From positions 1 through 64,000 of IMG/VR virus record IMGVR_UViG_3300045135_000745: a stretch of DNA of 64,000 bases. One strand, written 5' to 3'. The DNA is from a virus. The notes beneath the pieces are model-generated. The model did not search any database. It was not told where the DNA came from and was given only the letters and a program-made list of their open reading frames with translations. Positions 40,262 to 49,100 of the stretch are shown here, one piece after another. The translations under genes were made by a program, and so were the position numbers. The first letter of the stretch is position 1. The number at the start of each line of letters is the position of its first letter.

Positions 40262-41018
40262 ATATAATCCTCATATGTTCATCGTCATATAGATGCCAAG
40301 TCTTCCAATAGAAATCGCTGTTTTTTAGACTCGTCTTTTCTAAGACCTTTTCCATTCCAGTTTTATCGATGAATTTAAACTGTTGATTTTTATAGAATCT
40401 ATTCGATTGAACATAGAAGATATCTTCAGCCCCATAGTCTTTAACCATCTGAGCAATATTGTAAAGATCTTTTTCGTTGTGTTTAAAAGTTACTGTAAAC
40501 ACCTGACTTAAACCACCTGCTGCTGAGAAGGTTTCCATATTCTCTAATATCAAATCCAAATTAGTATCTTGACGATATAAAGAATGCTGGTCCTGTGTAA
40601 TACCTTCGACTGCCCACATAACGGTAATTCTTTTTTTACCTAATAAACCAAACTCCCACCACCAATCCGGATTTCTAAAACTTCCGTTTGTATTAACCAA
40701 TACGTTGGCTGATGAATAATCCATGATATATTTAACAATTTCAAATATATCTTTATTCATAATGGGATCACCCCAAGTACCACATATGTCAAAATGGTTA
40801 ATGTGCTGGAGAGTCTTTCTAGGAAACATCTTCTTAAATTCTTCAAAAGACCATTGCACTAAAGGTAACCAATCTGCTTTAACTAATCCGTTTGCATTTG
40901 TTCTATGACACTGCGGACATTTCGCATTACAATATGTAGAAAGATCCAACCACATCCCCAATTTCTTTTTTTCGTACTGGGTATTATAATTTTCAATCTG
41001 TGGTAATAAATCTTCCAT
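40233..41018 (-). CDS. Radical SAM protein
   Basis: 261 residues from the ATG at 41018 (GGAAAG upstream). The core motif is C30-x3-C34-x2-C37 (CNAKCPQC). The usual GGE is replaced by CGTWGDP near 80, as in some radical SAM subfamilies. VLVNTNGSFRNPDWWWEFG and VMWAVEGITQDQHSLYRQ continue the barrel. The C-terminus is short, with few Cys, so a SPASM domain is not fused; the two stand-alone SPASM-like proteins directly downstream might supply it. Substrate unknown. Confidence 0.82.
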   Translation of the reverse strand: MEDLLPQIENYNTQYEKKKLGMWLDLSTYCNAKCPQCHRTNANGLVKADWLPLVQWSFEEFKKMFPRKTLQHINHFDICGTWGDPIMNKDIFEIVKYIMDYSSANVLVNTNGSFRNPDWWWEFGLLGKKRITVMWAVEGITQDQHSLYRQDTNLDLILENMETFSAAGGLSQVFTVTFKHNEKDLYNIAQMVKDYGAEDIFYVQSNRFYKNQQFKFIDKTGMEKVLEKTSLKNSDFYWKTWHLYDDEHMRIIYEESTKNTL

Positions 41019-41679
41019 AATCTTTCCATTCATGTGGCTTATTCGTACTTCGAGTAAAGTGAACCATCTTTATATCTTGATGAAAGTCATTACCGTCGTA
41101 AAGTTTGTTCCCGGTAATTTCGAAATATTTATCCTCGATTTTTTGAGTGCTAATATCTGGATCACTTATCCATCGGGTAAACCAAGCATCTGGCATAAGT
41201 GTTACGTCCATTCCGTATAGACTATCCTGGACAAACATGAATTCACCATTCACTGGGCCAATGGTTAAACCAGCTTTAATATAGTAGTTTGTATAGTATG
41301 GAATATCGCTCATAAACTTTTCATAAATGTGTCGAGTTCTACTTGGCCAAAACTTATAAAATCCACCAGCCATTTTAAATGGTGTTCCATTAAAGTTCCA
41401 CCAATATGGAATAGAAACAAATTCATTCTTTGCACATGGATAATTAATCACTTCATGGTAGTCGTGAATCAGTAGCTTATCGATATCCATTACAATTACA
41501 GGTTCGTCGATATCCATACCGAAGACTTGTAACTTATTCCATTGCAGCGGAACCCACTTATGAAAAGGTTCACGAATCCAATGGACGTCGTGACCTTCTA
41601 ATTTACTGTTAATATAATCTTCATATTCAGGACCGTACTTTGTTCCGATCCTCACACAGAATACTTTCAAAGGAACCAT
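40993..41679 (-). CDS. Glycosyltransferase-like protein (GT-A type)
   Basis: 228 residues. LKVFCVRIGTKYGPEYEDYI starts a Rossmann-like fold; VPLQWNKLQVFGMDIDEPVIVMDIDKLLI holds a D-x-D (MDID), which binds metal and nucleotide sugar in GT-A enzymes. NGEFMFVQDSLY and IKMVHFTRSTNKPHEW resemble the acceptor and C-terminal His region. It is similar in layout to the 43134-43781 product. Possible targets are fibre proteins or host surface glycans. It overlaps the radical SAM gene by 26 bases. Confidence 0.65.
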   Translation of the reverse strand: MVPLKVFCVRIGTKYGPEYEDYINSKLEGHDVHWIREPFHKWVPLQWNKLQVFGMDIDEPVIVMDIDKLLIHDYHEVINYPCAKNEFVSIPYWWNFNGTPFKMAGGFYKFWPSRTRHIYEKFMSDIPYYTNYYIKAGLTIGPVNGEFMFVQDSLYGMDVTLMPDAWFTRWISDPDISTQKIEDKYFEITGNKLYDGNDFHQDIKMVHFTRSTNKPHEWKDYGRFITTD

Positions 41680-42539
41680 TCCATTTTTTTATTAATGCAG
41701 TGATATAGCTTTGCGTGCGGATCACAAGCATTTACATTCTTTTTCTTTTCGTCTACAATATAATGCCATGGACCATTTAGATATTCAATTGGGATATCTT
41801 TCGAATGAACAAGATAAGAGAACAAAGTTTCATTATCATAACCGAATACGCGCCGAATGTTGTATGGGTACATGGAATCTTCGTCGGTCTTTAGCTCTGT
41901 CATAAGATCCAAATTCTCACGGAAGTTCTCGAAGTAACCTAGCTTCTTGATAGTCTCGGATGATGCAACCATAATACCCGTATTAAACACATCGTTATCT
42001 GGTTCATATCCTTCTTCCAATAGCATTGCATGAGCATTCCAATACTTAGTGGAAGGATTACGAATACACGTATTATAGTTTTTAGGATCTACAGTCTTAC
42101 CCCAGTGCGCAAGCGCATTCGAGTTCGCGCACCCGAACTTATTCTCAATATCATGAGCTGCAAAGATACAATCAGTGGTATTCGGTACAACGTCAAAATC
42201 CAAATAACATACAGCATCGTACTCGGCTGCCATATTACGCATTGTCCAATGCTTATAAAAGTTCACGATATCGTAATGTGAAACCTCTGGATAGTCAGTC
42301 TCAAACATTTCTATAAAGTCTTGATATTCTTTATCCCATTCGTATAAACGATAATCAGCACCAATAGCTTTAGCATACTGTTTATGACGTTCTATGATCT
42401 TATCATAGTTATTTAATAAAGCCAACTTTGTCTGCAGGCTTTTATCTGTCTGAACCTGTACATCGTTTTCAAACCAACCGGGATTATCTAACTTATCTTC
42501 GGGAATGTCTATGAATACGCTATAAACTATTTTCTTCAT
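41667..42539 (-). CDS. Glycosyltransferase-like protein (GT-A type)
   Basis: 290 residues. KKIVYSVFIDIPEDKLD, then HYDIVNFYKHWTMRNMAAEYDAVCYLDFDVVPN: the YLDFDV is a D-x-D metal/sugar-nucleotide site. FNTGIMVASSETIKKLGYF and DETLFSYLV-like sequence (NETLFSYLV) fit the rest of a GT-A fold. The acceptor is unknown. It overlaps its neighbours by 4 and 13 bases, which argues for tight co-expression with the radical SAM genes downstream. Confidence 0.7.
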   Translation of the reverse strand: MKKIVYSVFIDIPEDKLDNPGWFENDVQVQTDKSLQTKLALLNNYDKIIERHKQYAKAIGADYRLYEWDKEYQDFIEMFETDYPEVSHYDIVNFYKHWTMRNMAAEYDAVCYLDFDVVPNTTDCIFAAHDIENKFGCANSNALAHWGKTVDPKNYNTCIRNPSTKYWNAHAMLLEEGYEPDNDVFNTGIMVASSETIKKLGYFENFRENLDLMTELKTDEDSMYPYNIRRVFGYDNETLFSYLVHSKDIPIEYLNGPWHYIVDEKKKNVNACDPHAKLYHCINKKMEWFL

Positions 42540-43159
42540 TTGCCGATTACCATATGTCTATTAAAGTCGCCTAAATTTAATGTGCCAGTATAAGCAACAT
42601 AATCTAGATTTAAATCAACAGCAAACAATTCTGCATCTGGCCAACAATTAATATGTGCATCTAAAGCAGTATAGTCATTTGTCTGAAAACAAATCCACGT
42701 GTCTTTCGGCTTATTCTTGATAATGCTTATAAGATCTTCCTGCTCCATATGCTCACAACTTGTATTAATAATAGCCGTGTATGGAGAGTAATCAGGCTTT
42801 TCATTTACATCTAATGTTTCGAATGCAATATCCTGATCATGGAATAGTTCCCAGCCGTAGAAGTCACACATTGGGTCCATATCGCTAGATGTAATATTCA
42901 TACTGGCATTCGGCCATAGCTTTCGCAGCTGATAAGCCATCATACCGTACCAACCACCTACTACAAGAAGATTACCATTTGGGTTGTTATAATGCTTATA
43001 GAATTCTTTCGCTAGCCACTCTTTACCTTCCCAGTGATTCTTATCCACTGAGTGCACAAGATCTTTAATACGAAATAGATCGTCGACCCCGTACATAGAT
43101 TCATCATAAACTTTTTCGCAGAGCTTAAGAACTCTATTTAAGATCGTCGAGTCCAACAT
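42536..43159 (-). CDS. Class I SAM methyltransferase-like protein
   Basis: 207 residues. GNLLVVGGWYGMMAYQL is motif I of a Rossmann methyltransferase, MNITSSDMDPMC the acidic end of strand 2 and AIINTSCEHMEQEDL the strand-4 region. Proteins with this SCEHM pattern appear, from memory, in other marine phages beside sugar-modifying genes. It could methylate a sugar or protein group. ATGA overlap with the glycosyltransferase at 42536-42539. Confidence 0.65.
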   Translation of the reverse strand: MLDSTILNRVLKLCEKVYDESMYGVDDLFRIKDLVHSVDKNHWEGKEWLAKEFYKHYNNPNGNLLVVGGWYGMMAYQLRKLWPNASMNITSSDMDPMCDFYGWELFHDQDIAFETLDVNEKPDYSPYTAIINTSCEHMEQEDLISIIKNKPKDTWICFQTNDYTALDAHINCWPDAELFAVDLNLDYVAYTGTLNLGDFNRHMVIGK

Positions 43160-43781
43160 TAATCTCCTCGAATGTCAATACACATGGGTCATAATCTACT
43201 TCAGGCTGATACTTCTTGGATTGAATGTATTTTTTATCGAAGACAAAATTATTTACACTAAAATCTTCATGTACCAGATATCGGTCGATCCCCACATATT
43301 TACGCATGAAATAATCACGGAAACCTGACTCGTTAAAGTGTGTCCAGTATTCTTGCATAGCTTCATTTGAAGCGTCCCAAGTCATTACTGAGCTGTTAAT
43401 ACGTACATCGTAGTTAGCTAGTCGATCGTATAACTTACCTTGCTTCCAGTGTGAATGCACAAGGGTAAGTTTTTCCCAATCACGTGGATCATCGTGAATG
43501 AGCGGATCCTTTAAAATCTTCACATCTAAGTCAAAGAAATATGTTTTACCTTTAAACGGCATCTCCAGATCAAATAAACGTAGTTTGTTCCACACGCCTT
43601 TTAAAGTTGGCCGCCCCAGAGGCGGTATAATGTTTACCTCAGGGTCAATATCTGTTGGATCGTCGGTATAACAGAAGAATTGGAATTCTGCTTTTGTTAA
43701 TCTTTTAATATCATGATAAAGCTTGTTTACGAAGTCTGCACTATACTTCGGGCCAAACTTCACACAGATCACATTATACAT
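43134..43781 (-). CDS. Glycosyltransferase-like protein (GT-A type)
   Basis: 215 residues. YNVICVKFGPKYSADFVNKLYHDI and GVWNKLRLFDLEMPFKGKTYFFDLDVKIL; FFDLDV is the D-x-D site. The start and the order WNKLRLF...DxD match the 40993 product (CVRIGTKYGPEY...WNKLQVF...DID), so the two are probably distant paralogues. It heads the accessory island, 3 bases after the coiled-coil gene, so it is in the same transcript as upstream virion genes. Confidence 0.68.
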   Translation of the reverse strand: MYNVICVKFGPKYSADFVNKLYHDIKRLTKAEFQFFCYTDDPTDIDPEVNIIPPLGRPTLKGVWNKLRLFDLEMPFKGKTYFFDLDVKILKDPLIHDDPRDWEKLTLVHSHWKQGKLYDRLANYDVRINSSVMTWDASNEAMQEYWTHFNESGFRDYFMRKYVGIDRYLVHEDFSVNNFVFDKKYIQSKKYQPEVDYDPCVLTFEEINVGLDDLK

Positions 43782-43783
43782 TA

Positions 43784-44422
43784 TTATTCCCTTGCAGAGA
43801 TATAGATCTTAAATAATTCCCATAAAGATTTTGATTTTCTAACTGATAACTTAAGCTGTTTATCTTTAGATTTACCGATAATAGGATCTTCAAGAATAGC
43901 AATCTTAGCATTAAATACAAAATCATCATCTCGATCTTTGGAATCTATAATTGATAAAAGATCTTTAGCATTAATCTCAGAGGATTTTGGACCGGCTGTA
44001 ACGAATTTATCCTGAAGCTTTTTTCTAAGTTCAGAAAATTCTTCTTGAACTTCTTCAAACTTTTTCAGTTTTTCTTGCTCTGCATATTGGTCTAAGTCAC
44101 GATATCTTTTTTCTGCATAAGAATCGATATCTTCGTAGGCTTTTTGAATTTTAGATTGTTCAGCGGCCCAACGACGATCGATTTCATCATTAATCATTTT
44201 TTCAAATACATCAGACTCAACCTTTAAAGCTGCTTGAGTATTTTTCTCAATCTCTTCTAAGGTTAATTCCTGTAATAGATCGTTAAAATCGTTTGATGTG
44301 AAATCGACTTCTAAAATATAAGGAATTACTTTATCTTCTTCCTGATAAAGTAATTCAATAATCATATTATTCGGTAGATCTATAAATTTTGCGGAAATAA
44401 TTCTTTCGCTAAAAATAGCCAT
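43784..44422 (-). CDS. Coiled-coil hypothetical protein
   Basis: 212 residues. N-terminal 70 residues are beta-rich (ISAKFIDLPNNMIIELLYQEEDK), followed by a long charged helix (RWAAEQSKIQKAYEDIDSYAEKRYRDLDQYAEQEKLKKFEEVQEEF) with clear coiled-coil character, and a basic C-terminus. No family recognised. Placed between virion proteins and the sugar/radical SAM island, it may be a fibre-associated or assembly protein. Confidence 0.6.
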   Translation of the reverse strand: MAIFSERIISAKFIDLPNNMIIELLYQEEDKVIPYILEVDFTSNDFNDLLQELTLEEIEKNTQAALKVESDVFEKMINDEIDRRWAAEQSKIQKAYEDIDSYAEKRYRDLDQYAEQEKLKKFEEVQEEFSELRKKLQDKFVTAGPKSSEINAKDLLSIIDSKDRDDDFVFNAKIAILEDPIIGKSKDKQLKLSVRKSKSLWELFKIYISARE

Positions 44423-44442
44423 AATAAATTCACGTCCTTATA

Positions 44443-45372
44443 TTAAACTTGTGTAACTCTCAAATAGTATGTAGAGATTGTAGTTGCAGTACCGCTGGGA
44501 ACTTCTTGCGTGCGGTAATCATCCGTATTTACAAATCTAGTAAGATAGGTAGAACTATTTAGTTTAGTATCGGTCATAGCTGTACCGCGGTTATTACCTG
44601 TACCATTTATATTATATGAAATTTTAGTACCAGTAATTTCTGCAGCATAATAACGCATCATACTTTGTAATGCTGTTTCAAACGTTGCCGAAGGGGTTTG
44701 ATAAAGATTTGTACCAGATTTGGTATAACAAATAGGAAGCTGATGTCCTGCAGCGGCGGCAGAATTAACTCTATGTAAATAATAGTTTGTAATAGTAGTT
44801 GGCTGATCTTGAGTTTCCGGAATACCGGAAGCTGTATATGCCGCAGCATTTGCTCGAGTATCGGTAAACACCGGCGTTGCTGATACTAATGTAGCTCCAG
44901 CAACTGAAGAGGATGTTGAAATAAAATATGTGCCGGCTTGCGCTGTTCCTGTTGACCCTGTTGTAAGACTATCGATTGCTGGATAAATGAATGTGTCTGC
45001 AAAATCTGTTGCAGTCATTTCCCTTAAATCACCAGCATCATAGTATAATGGGTAGGAATAAGATGCGTCAGTCCACGATACTTCAGATGTATCATATGTT
45101 TGATTCATTTTAGAATAATTAACGGTTACAGTAGATACATCAGGGGTTTCAGCTGGTGTATCATAATCAACTGGATCAGTCGTGCCTGCCCCAGCTTGTA
45201 AACGAGTATCGGATATTGTCCCTAAAGAACCACCAGAAGCTACAACCGATAATGTTACAGATGGATTTAAACCGTAAAGTCTGATTGCCTCGGTTTGGAT
45301 TGCAGTGATTTCTCCAGCTGACATTTCTTTTAAATTGCTGCCGTCAAGTTTTAAAGGAGTTCTAACCGCCAT
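44443..45372 (-). CDS. Virion structural protein (cyanophage-type)
   Basis: 309 residues. MAVRTPLKLDGSNLKEMSAGEITAIQTEAIRLYGLNPSVTLSVV, then a related segment YYDAGDLREMTATDFADTFIYPAID: two similar LREM(S/T)A..I/F blocks suggest an internal duplication. The C-terminal part is beta-rich, ending TTISTYYLRVTQV. Similar proteins occur among structural genes of marine T4-like phages, from memory. Probably a fibre or baseplate-peripheral protein. Confidence 0.65.
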   Translation of the reverse strand: MAVRTPLKLDGSNLKEMSAGEITAIQTEAIRLYGLNPSVTLSVVASGGSLGTISDTRLQAGAGTTDPVDYDTPAETPDVSTVTVNYSKMNQTYDTSEVSWTDASYSYPLYYDAGDLREMTATDFADTFIYPAIDSLTTGSTGTAQAGTYFISTSSSVAGATLVSATPVFTDTRANAAAYTASGIPETQDQPTTITNYYLHRVNSAAAAGHQLPICYTKSGTNLYQTPSATFETALQSMMRYYAAEITGTKISYNINGTGNNRGTAMTDTKLNSSTYLTRFVNTDDYRTQEVPSGTATTISTYYLRVTQV

Positions 45373-45374
45373 AA

Positions 45375-45992
45375 TTAACTTCCTGCACCGTACAATGTTT
45401 TAAGAGCTGTTCCGCTACTGTTATATATTACTAGCGCTACCTCGTCTTTTAAGTTTGCGCGTGCAACGCCATCATTAGCAATTGATACCGCACCACCTGA
45501 AACTGTAAAATTAGTAGAGCTAAAGCTAGCAATACCTTTATTCGCAGTTGTTGCATCTTCTCCAGATATTACACCCGATGTAATATCTATACCTTCACCG
45601 GCACTAAAGTGTGCTCTTACCTCAGAAGCGCTTGGACCAGTATATGTAATTATCCCAGTTGCTGAACTATATGATAATGATCCATCACCTCCAGCATCTG
45701 TTACACTGATATGTGCTCTTACCTCAGAAGCGCTTGGACCAGTATATGTAATTATCCCAGTTGCTGAACTATATGATAATGATCCATCACCTCCAGCATC
45801 TGTTACTGAGATTTTACTTCTAACATCCAAATCGGAATCGATTAATGCATATACAGAATTAATAGCGCCCACAATATCAGAATCTACTGTGGTATTTAAT
45901 GCTGTTAAATCTCCAACCTCTAATGATAGTTGATTAAACTTATTAACCATTTCATTAAAGTTATCGGAGATATTAAGATGTTGTTTCGCCAT
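45375..45992 (-). CDS. Fibre-like virion protein with exact internal repeat
   Basis: 205 residues. The start NISDNFNEMVNKFNQLSLEVGDL is helical. Two identical 31-residue-plus segments (SVTDAGGDGSLSYSSATGIITYTGPSASEVRAH) lie in tandem, encoded by a 95-base perfect repeat. Then GEGIDITSGVISGEDATTANKGIASFSSTNFTVSGG, a usual fibre stalk module. It ends VIYNSSGTALKTLYGAGS, the motif shared with two fibre proteins 11-13 kb away. Confidence 0.75.
   Translation of the reverse strand: MAKQHLNISDNFNEMVNKFNQLSLEVGDLTALNTTVDSDIVGAINSVYALIDSDLDVRSKISVTDAGGDGSLSYSSATGIITYTGPSASEVRAHISVTDAGGDGSLSYSSATGIITYTGPSASEVRAHFSAGEGIDITSGVISGEDATTANKGIASFSSTNFTVSGGAVSIANDGVARANLKDEVALVIYNSSGTALKTLYGAGS
45610..45806 (-). 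repeat. Perfect 95-base tandem repeat in fibre gene
   Basis: Bases 45610-45704 and 45712-45806 are identical, with a period of 102 bases (34 codons), so the frame is kept. Full identity at synonymous sites implies a recent duplication or ongoing conversion. Confidence 0.9.
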
Positions 45993-46195
45993 TATAGTTT
46001 CTCTATGATCTGGGTTAGCATGGATTTGATATCATTAACATCTTGTTTCAACTGTTCAATTTCCTGCTTCTGCCTGTTACGATTCTCTTTTGCTTTCCTA
46101 GCCATATTAATTTCAGAGGTATTTATATTAATAATTGCACCGGTTTTCGGATCTCTTCCAAATCCCGGCGCGTTATCAGCTTTTAGTATTTTCAT
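45992..46195 (-). CDS. Small coiled-coil virion-associated protein
   Basis: 67 residues. DNAPGFGRDPKTGAIININTSE followed by a coiled coil (KAKENRNRQKQEIEQLKQDVNDIKSMLTQIIEK). Proteins with G(F/Y).RDP.TGAIIN and a C-terminal coil are widespread in marine T4-like phages near structural genes. It shares one base with its two neighbours at each end (TAATG-like joints). The role is unknown; trimeric coil assembly is plausible. Confidence 0.7.
   Translation of the reverse strand: MKILKADNAPGFGRDPKTGAIININTSEINMARKAKENRNRQKQEIEQLKQDVNDIKSMLTQIIEKL
46120..46127 (-). promoter_or_regulatory. Possible internal late box
   Basis: Exact TATAAATA on the minus strand within the 45992-46195 gene, 128 bases before the fibre gene at 45992. 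If active, it would drive that gene, the coiled-coil gene and the accessory island. Confidence 0.4.
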
Positions 46196-49100
46196 TATAC
46201 TGCCAATGCGATTGTTCTAATATCCTTAAACACTGGCACCTTCGCTTGATTTTCTGAAACCATAACAATTTTTATTTGTAATTGATTGAAAGCATCCAGT
46301 GTACCAGTATTACCTCCAATCAGATATTCATATTCTCTGAATACTTCCGGATTTTCATCACTGATTAGTCCTGACGTAGAAGTAATTGCTGTCCATGAAA
46401 GGTCGGAGATATTATCATCACCGGAAGCTACTCTATAATACACGTCGAATGAAGCTGCATTAGGCTTATTAGCAGTAATGAATAACTTCATACCAACAGC
46501 ATCTTGCGCTAGAGTAATAACTTTACTTATATGCTTAGCAACTGATGAACCACCCTTCGGATCTGTTTCTGCTACGTAGTTAATTGGTACGTTAAATCCT
46601 GCAGCAGGTGAAGCTGCCGGCTTATCAATAATATTATTAATAGCAAGAACCGAAGCTCTTTGCATATCAATAACTGGTGAAACTTTTTTATCTGTTGTCT
46701 GAAGACCTATTTTCAGATTAAAGCTTTTTGCGCCGCTGAGATATGTAGTTTCATTATTACCATTTGCGATCATCTGAGGAGCATCGAATGCAATATTTTT
46801 ACCAATAGTCATAGGCGTATAAGTTGAAGCTTGCTGATAAGCAGTTTCTGTACCAGCAATCGATTGTGCCGTAGTGGTTTTAATCGATGCAGTAATAGAT
46901 GTTTCAGTAGGTCTTAAAGTTGCAAGACTGATATTAGCAATATCCATCAAAATGTTTTGGTCTGCTAAGATAGCTGATCCGCCACCAATTTCTGCAGAAG
47001 TAGCATCAGAATCTGCTTCAAATTGATAACCAGTTGCATCTACTACTGTAATAGTTCTAGCGCCATTAATGGAAGAAGCACTAATGCCAGCCATGTCTGT
47101 TGCGCCTGAGATATTAACCGTATCGCCAACTGCAAATCCATGATTAGGTTGATACACCGAGATTGTTGCATCAGCAGAATCAACTGATAATGGATCTTCA
47201 GTTAATAGTTTCTGTGGAACAGAAGCGTTGTTAAGAACAACCTCACCGTAACTGGTATTGAATGCTGCAGTGTAGATATGTATTTTCATATCTTCCCACT
47301 GAGTAGCTGTCCAAGTTGAGTTATTCTGAGATTTAAACAAGGAGCCTAAGAATGGCTGCTTAACAACTTTCTTATCTGTTGTACCTAATACATAATCACC
47401 AACTTTAGAAATAAAGACTCTATACGTCGGAACAGAAGAAATAAGAACGAAGCAGTATTCCTTATTAGGATTCAAATAAACCGGTTCTTCGAATTCGAAT
47501 GTAGTTGCTACGCTCGCATCATCCGATACTGTAATTTCAGATGGGAATTTAAATACTGTTGAACCTCCGATAACCTCAGAAGTCGGATACCCGTTTTCAA
47601 TAGCACGAATTTGACCCCAAACTGGAGCAGTGCCAGTATCTTTTTCTGCAAAATACACATCAACTTTTGTAGCAAATACGCCATTAGTATTAGAAATAAA
47701 GAATGATTGTGCTAATGGATCCGATCTATTGTGGGCCAGTAATCCATTCGCAAAATATGTATTGTTACCATCTAAGATAAAGTTATAGACTGTCTGTTCT
47801 GGCTCATCAGAGAATACCTCTAATGATTCAACCAGCATCCAAGAACCGTCTTCCATAAGGATTTCATCACCAACCTGAAGATCTTTAACATCTAAGAAAC
47901 CCATTTCAGGGAACTGATACGCAAAAGTTTCAGCAGAGTATGATCTCCAGCCATTCTTGGTAAAGAGCGGGTGTTCGGGGGTCATGAATGGACCATTACC
48001 ATTAATACCAATGAAATCTCTTCCATCTAATGCTGGATGGTCAAATTCAAGAACAGTATTGATAGCGCCATCTTGACCCAGAAGTTTTTCACCGATCTCA
48101 ACATCTTCAATCTTTTTCTTAGTGCCATCAGCCATAGTGATAAGAGTCCCGGCAATAAAGCAAGAACGTTCAATAGGAGGCGCTGGCGGTCTTGGTGGTG
48201 GCGGGGGCGGAGTAACCACTGGCGGCGGTGGCGGATTAGTTGTAGTTCCAATAACCCTACTAGACGAACTACTAGTAGTTCTTTGGCTACTAACAACCTC
48301 CAATACTCTAGTGCTTAAAACATCTCTTTGTCTTGTCTGTAGCGTACCAGCAGCAGTAAAAACTTGTCTTCCATAGGAGGTAGAAAATTCGATATTATTA
48401 AGATCAGTTATGTCAATTAGTTCAAAGTCTCTGCTACCAGTTCTAAATCTAAAGTTAGCTGTCGACGGAATAAAGAATGAACCTTCTATATTGCCATTAG
48501 CATCAGCAATTAAAGATGAAGAACCTTCTGGATGGCCAAGTGCAGTATTTTCAGTATTACCGAATGTAGTCGTATCATCAGAAGCACGAGTAAAGGTTTC
48601 TGCCCTACACCAATCTGATACATCAATACCGTCAAAGAATGGGAATACTTCAGTATCAGGTCTAAACCCTTGGCCTCTGAAATATACTTTTCTCGATCTC
48701 ATGAATGGGATAGAAACTCCTTGGACTAATCTATCACCGACGATCTCTGTGATAGTAGTTTCACCTACAATTCTATTATTACCGGTGGTGGTAGAAGACC
48801 ATGAGTTTCGAATAGTTTCTGTACCACCAGTACCGAAATCTCCAGCAGTATTATTAACAGAAGTGCTAGAACCACCGCTAGAACTTAATGTGATGGTGTT
48901 TGTAACCGACCCAACTTGCAATTGATCTAGCGGAGTACCTCCCCAATTCCACTGATGGGCATTCCAAAGGTTTGCCCCGGAAGTATCTAATTGAGTTTGA
49001 TTTACAATCGCATCTGGTTGATACTCTTGTTCAATCCAGTTATCGCTCGCTGGTGAAAGTGCAATATTACCGTCGAATCTAATAGTCCAATATGGAAGAA

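Noticed and set aside
37316-43781. RiPP precursor peptide for the rSAM/SPASM proteins
   Set aside because: I looked for a small separate frame near the island; the genes overlap and leave no room. A virion protein or sugar substrate is more likely.
45610-45806. CRISPR-like direct repeat
   Set aside because: The repeat is 95 bases, present only twice, and in frame within a fibre gene; it is a coding duplication.
47728-48162. Conventional self-splicing intein with homing endonuclease
   Set aside because: Only about 145 residues, no LAGLIDADG or HNH motif, and the +1 residue is Arg.
48410-48925. 171-codon plus-strand frame opposite the giant virion protein
   Set aside because: It lies wholly inside a clear minus-strand coding region, has no ribosome site or promoter and reads as the complement of low-complexity codons.
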